Source of the DNA: Bacteroidota bacterium
Lineage (GTDB): Bacteria; Bacteroidota; Bacteroidia; Bacteroidales; B39-G9
Length of the DNA stretch: 64,000 nucleotides
Assembly (NCBI GenBank): GCA_015222055.1
Contig: JADFUR010000097.1
Location: 1-64,000, forward strand
Direction: 5' to 3'
A program made the translations under genes and the position numbers. Under the pieces are notes generated by a model that had not been told where the DNA came from, ran no database searches, and saw only the letters and a program-made list of their open reading frames with translations. Numbering within the stretch: the stretch's first letter is position 1; each line of letters begins with the position of its first letter. Below are positions 62,682-64,000 of the stretch, piece after piece.

Positions 62682-64000
62682 TTATTCGTTTACAATTTCG
62701 TTTAAAATGCCTTCTGTTTCTTTTGTCAATTGCATTATTTCGGCAGTTATTTTTTCAATACTTCTAGGAGGCACATAGTTGTAAAAATATCGAGTAAAAG
62801 AAATTTCGTAACCTTTTACGGTTTTGCTGTGGTCAATCCAAGCATCTGGTATATGTTGCAATACTTCTCGTTCAAAATAAGTTTGGATATCTTCATCTAA
62901 AGGCACATTTTCAGTGTCTCTTAAATCAGCATCATATTCATAAACAATTGTTTTGTTCTTTCGACTTTGCTCAGGACATGCTTTTTCAGTCTTTTTTATT
63001 ACCCTTTCGGCATCTTCGTTTTTCCAACTTACGGCATTTAAAATTGATTTTTGATTTTTTGCATCCAGTTTAAGCTTTAAATCATTTATGGTTTTTGTTA
63101 CCAGAGTTTTAAACACATTAAAATCGTTAAATTGTGTTGTGCCAATTTTTTCTTGTAACTTTTTTGCATCATTTAACAGTTGTAATCGCCCTTTCCAGAA
63201 CACCAAACTATATAGTTTTTTCTTGTTTTTGTTAGTGAGTTTTATTTCGTTTTTATCAAGATAGTTTTCTATTTGCGGTTTAAACTCTTTTATTTTGCTA
63301 TAAACTTCATTGCCAAATTTTTCATAAGTCCATTTCATTTCTTCGCTAATTCCATTATCAAAACGCAAAGTTTCGATTAATTCATCAGTAAATTGAGCCG
63401 ATAAACGTAAAGGTCTTTCAACTGTAATTTTGTTGTAGCCAAAATATTCGTTCGGGAAAATTTTAGAAATATCCGTTTCTTTAAAATCAGTATAAAGTTT
63501 AGTAATTTTTTCAATGTGGCCTTCTGTTAGTTGGCAATTTTTATCGCCAAGATTTTTACGAAGTTTCACATACAAATCGACTGCGTTTATTAGTTGCACT
63601 TTACCTTTTCTATGTTCAGCTTTTCTGTTGCTTACAATCCACACGTAAGTTGGTATGCCTGTATTGTAAAATATATTTTTTGGTAAGGCAATAATACATT
63701 CAAGCCAATCATTTTCAATAATATGTTTTCTTATTTCACTTTCACCACCGCCTGCATCACCGGTAAACAAAGCAGAGCCATTATGCACGGTTGCTATTCT
63801 GCTTCCCAGTTTGGTGTTGTGTTTCATCTTGCTCACCATGTTCATTAAGAACAATAATTGTCCATCAGAAATAGTTGGTAAACCTATTTCAAATCTAGTG
63901 TCTTTGATTCGTTCTTTTCCTTTTTTTCCTCTGTCATCAACAATGGCATCTTCATCAATTTTCCATGTTTTTCCATAAGGTGGATTAGAAAGCATAAAAT
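62682..64000 (-). CDS. hsdM: Type I restriction-modification methyltransferase subunit M, partial
   Basis: The gene runs off the right edge, so the N-terminus with the SAM-binding motif I is missing. The visible part opens with the catalytic motif FMLSNPPYGK (NPPY for adenine N6-methylation) and goes on through ALPKNIFYNTGIPTYVWIV, the downstream half of the catalytic domain, and a helical C-terminus. An in-frame ACPEQSR at 62961-62981 marks a short dispersed repeat inserted in the helical tail. It is the first visible gene of the operon; the GxxExxY gene follows 42 bases downstream. Confidence 0.93.
   Translation of the reverse strand, partial: FMLSNPPYGKTWKIDEDAIVDDRGKKGKERIKDTRFEIGLPTISDGQLLFLMNMVSKMKHNTKLGSRIATVHNGSALFTGDAGGGESEIRKHIIENDWLECIIALPKNIFYNTGIPTYVWIVSNRKAEHRKGKVQLINAVDLYVKLRKNLGDKNCQLTEGHIEKITKLYTDFKETDISKIFPNEYFGYNKITVERPLRLSAQFTDELIETLRFDNGISEEMKWTYEKFGNEVYSKIKEFKPQIENYLDKNEIKLTNKNKKKLYSLVFWKGRLQLLNDAKKLQEKIGTTQFNDFNVFKTLVTKTINDLKLKLDAKNQKSILNAVSWKNEDAERVIKKTEKACPEQSRKNKTIVYEYDADLRDTENVPLDEDIQTYFEREVLQHIPDAWIDHSKTVKGYEISFTRYFYNYVPPRSIEKITAEIMQLTKETEGILNEIVNE
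62961..62981 (-). repeat. Translated dispersed repeat (ACPEQSR) in hsdM
   Basis: On the minus strand the DNA encodes ACPEQSR between two lysine-rich stretches. The TGTCCTGAGCAAAGTCGAA-type DNA word behind ACPEQSR is seen again and again in translated repeats of Bacteroidota genomes. It falls in a linker where it probably does little harm. Confidence 0.6.

Noticed and set aside
1-64000. tRNA genes
   Set aside because: Intergenic regions were read for cloverleaf patterns and GTTCRA arms; none was convincing, but a scan with a dedicated model was not possible.

Overview
The window is a very AT-rich stretch of a Bacteroidota chromosome, probably Bacteroidales-like, though order and genus cannot be fixed from sequence alone. 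The evidence is a set of families typical of the phylum (a Porin_10-type putative porin, a DUF5686 protein, a DUF5687-like permease, GxxExxY and RhuM proteins), the absence of Shine-Dalgarno sequences, and repeated matches to the Bacteroidota -7 promoter element TAnnTTTG. One match, before gpsA, also has the -33 TTTG at correct spacing. The window opens inside the 3' end of a 5S rRNA gene, so an rRNA operon lies to the left, and closes inside hsdM.

From 0.1 to 28.2 kb the content is mostly core. It holds a porin, a threonine/serine dehydratase, lptB, a DUF5686 protein, a CoA-transferase, an exopolysaccharide initiating sugar transferase with a lipoprotein, prfC, a PAP2 phosphatase, the obg-adk-hpt group, purE with two outer-membrane-type proteins, tolC, two ABC-2 permeases, a DUF4384-type protein, gpsA and pgi. 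Several small dispersed repeats sit between these genes, including a tandemly duplicated 126-bp unit built on AAACCTGGCAGGTTT and its complement.

From 28.2 to 39.3 kb lies an accessory segment of about 11 kb. Its right end carries a diverged copy of the pgi 3' end and terminator, as if the segment were bounded by a duplication. It encodes two toxin-antitoxin pairs (HigBA type and ParE/RelE type), a HlyD-family adaptor, an FtsX/MacB-type permease, a C39-peptidase ABC transporter, a CXXC redoxin, a small membrane protein, an ABC ATPase plus DUF5687-like permease, a 69-residue peptide with a double-glycine leader, and a divergently transcribed XRE regulator. Together these look like a bacteriocin-type peptide locus: precursor, leader-cleaving exporter, possible disulfide helper, possible self-protection transporter and regulator. 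This is the most promising candidate for an undescribed system in the window.

From 39.8 to 56.6 kb the content is again mostly core: a UbiA-family prenyltransferase, a KpsF-type isomerase, recQ, an OppC-type permease, a family 2 glycosyltransferase, a TPR protein, tsaB, a methyltransferase, a DUF3108 protein, efp, a SpoIIE-type phosphatase, an O-antigen-ligase-like protein and a Wzz-like chain-length protein. From 56.9 kb to the end runs a type I restriction-modification operon on the minus strand in the order hsdM (cut by the window edge), GxxExxY gene, hsdS, rhuM-like gene, hsdR. Two of its genes carry short dispersed repeats translated in frame. No tRNA, CRISPR array, transposase or integrase was recognised.
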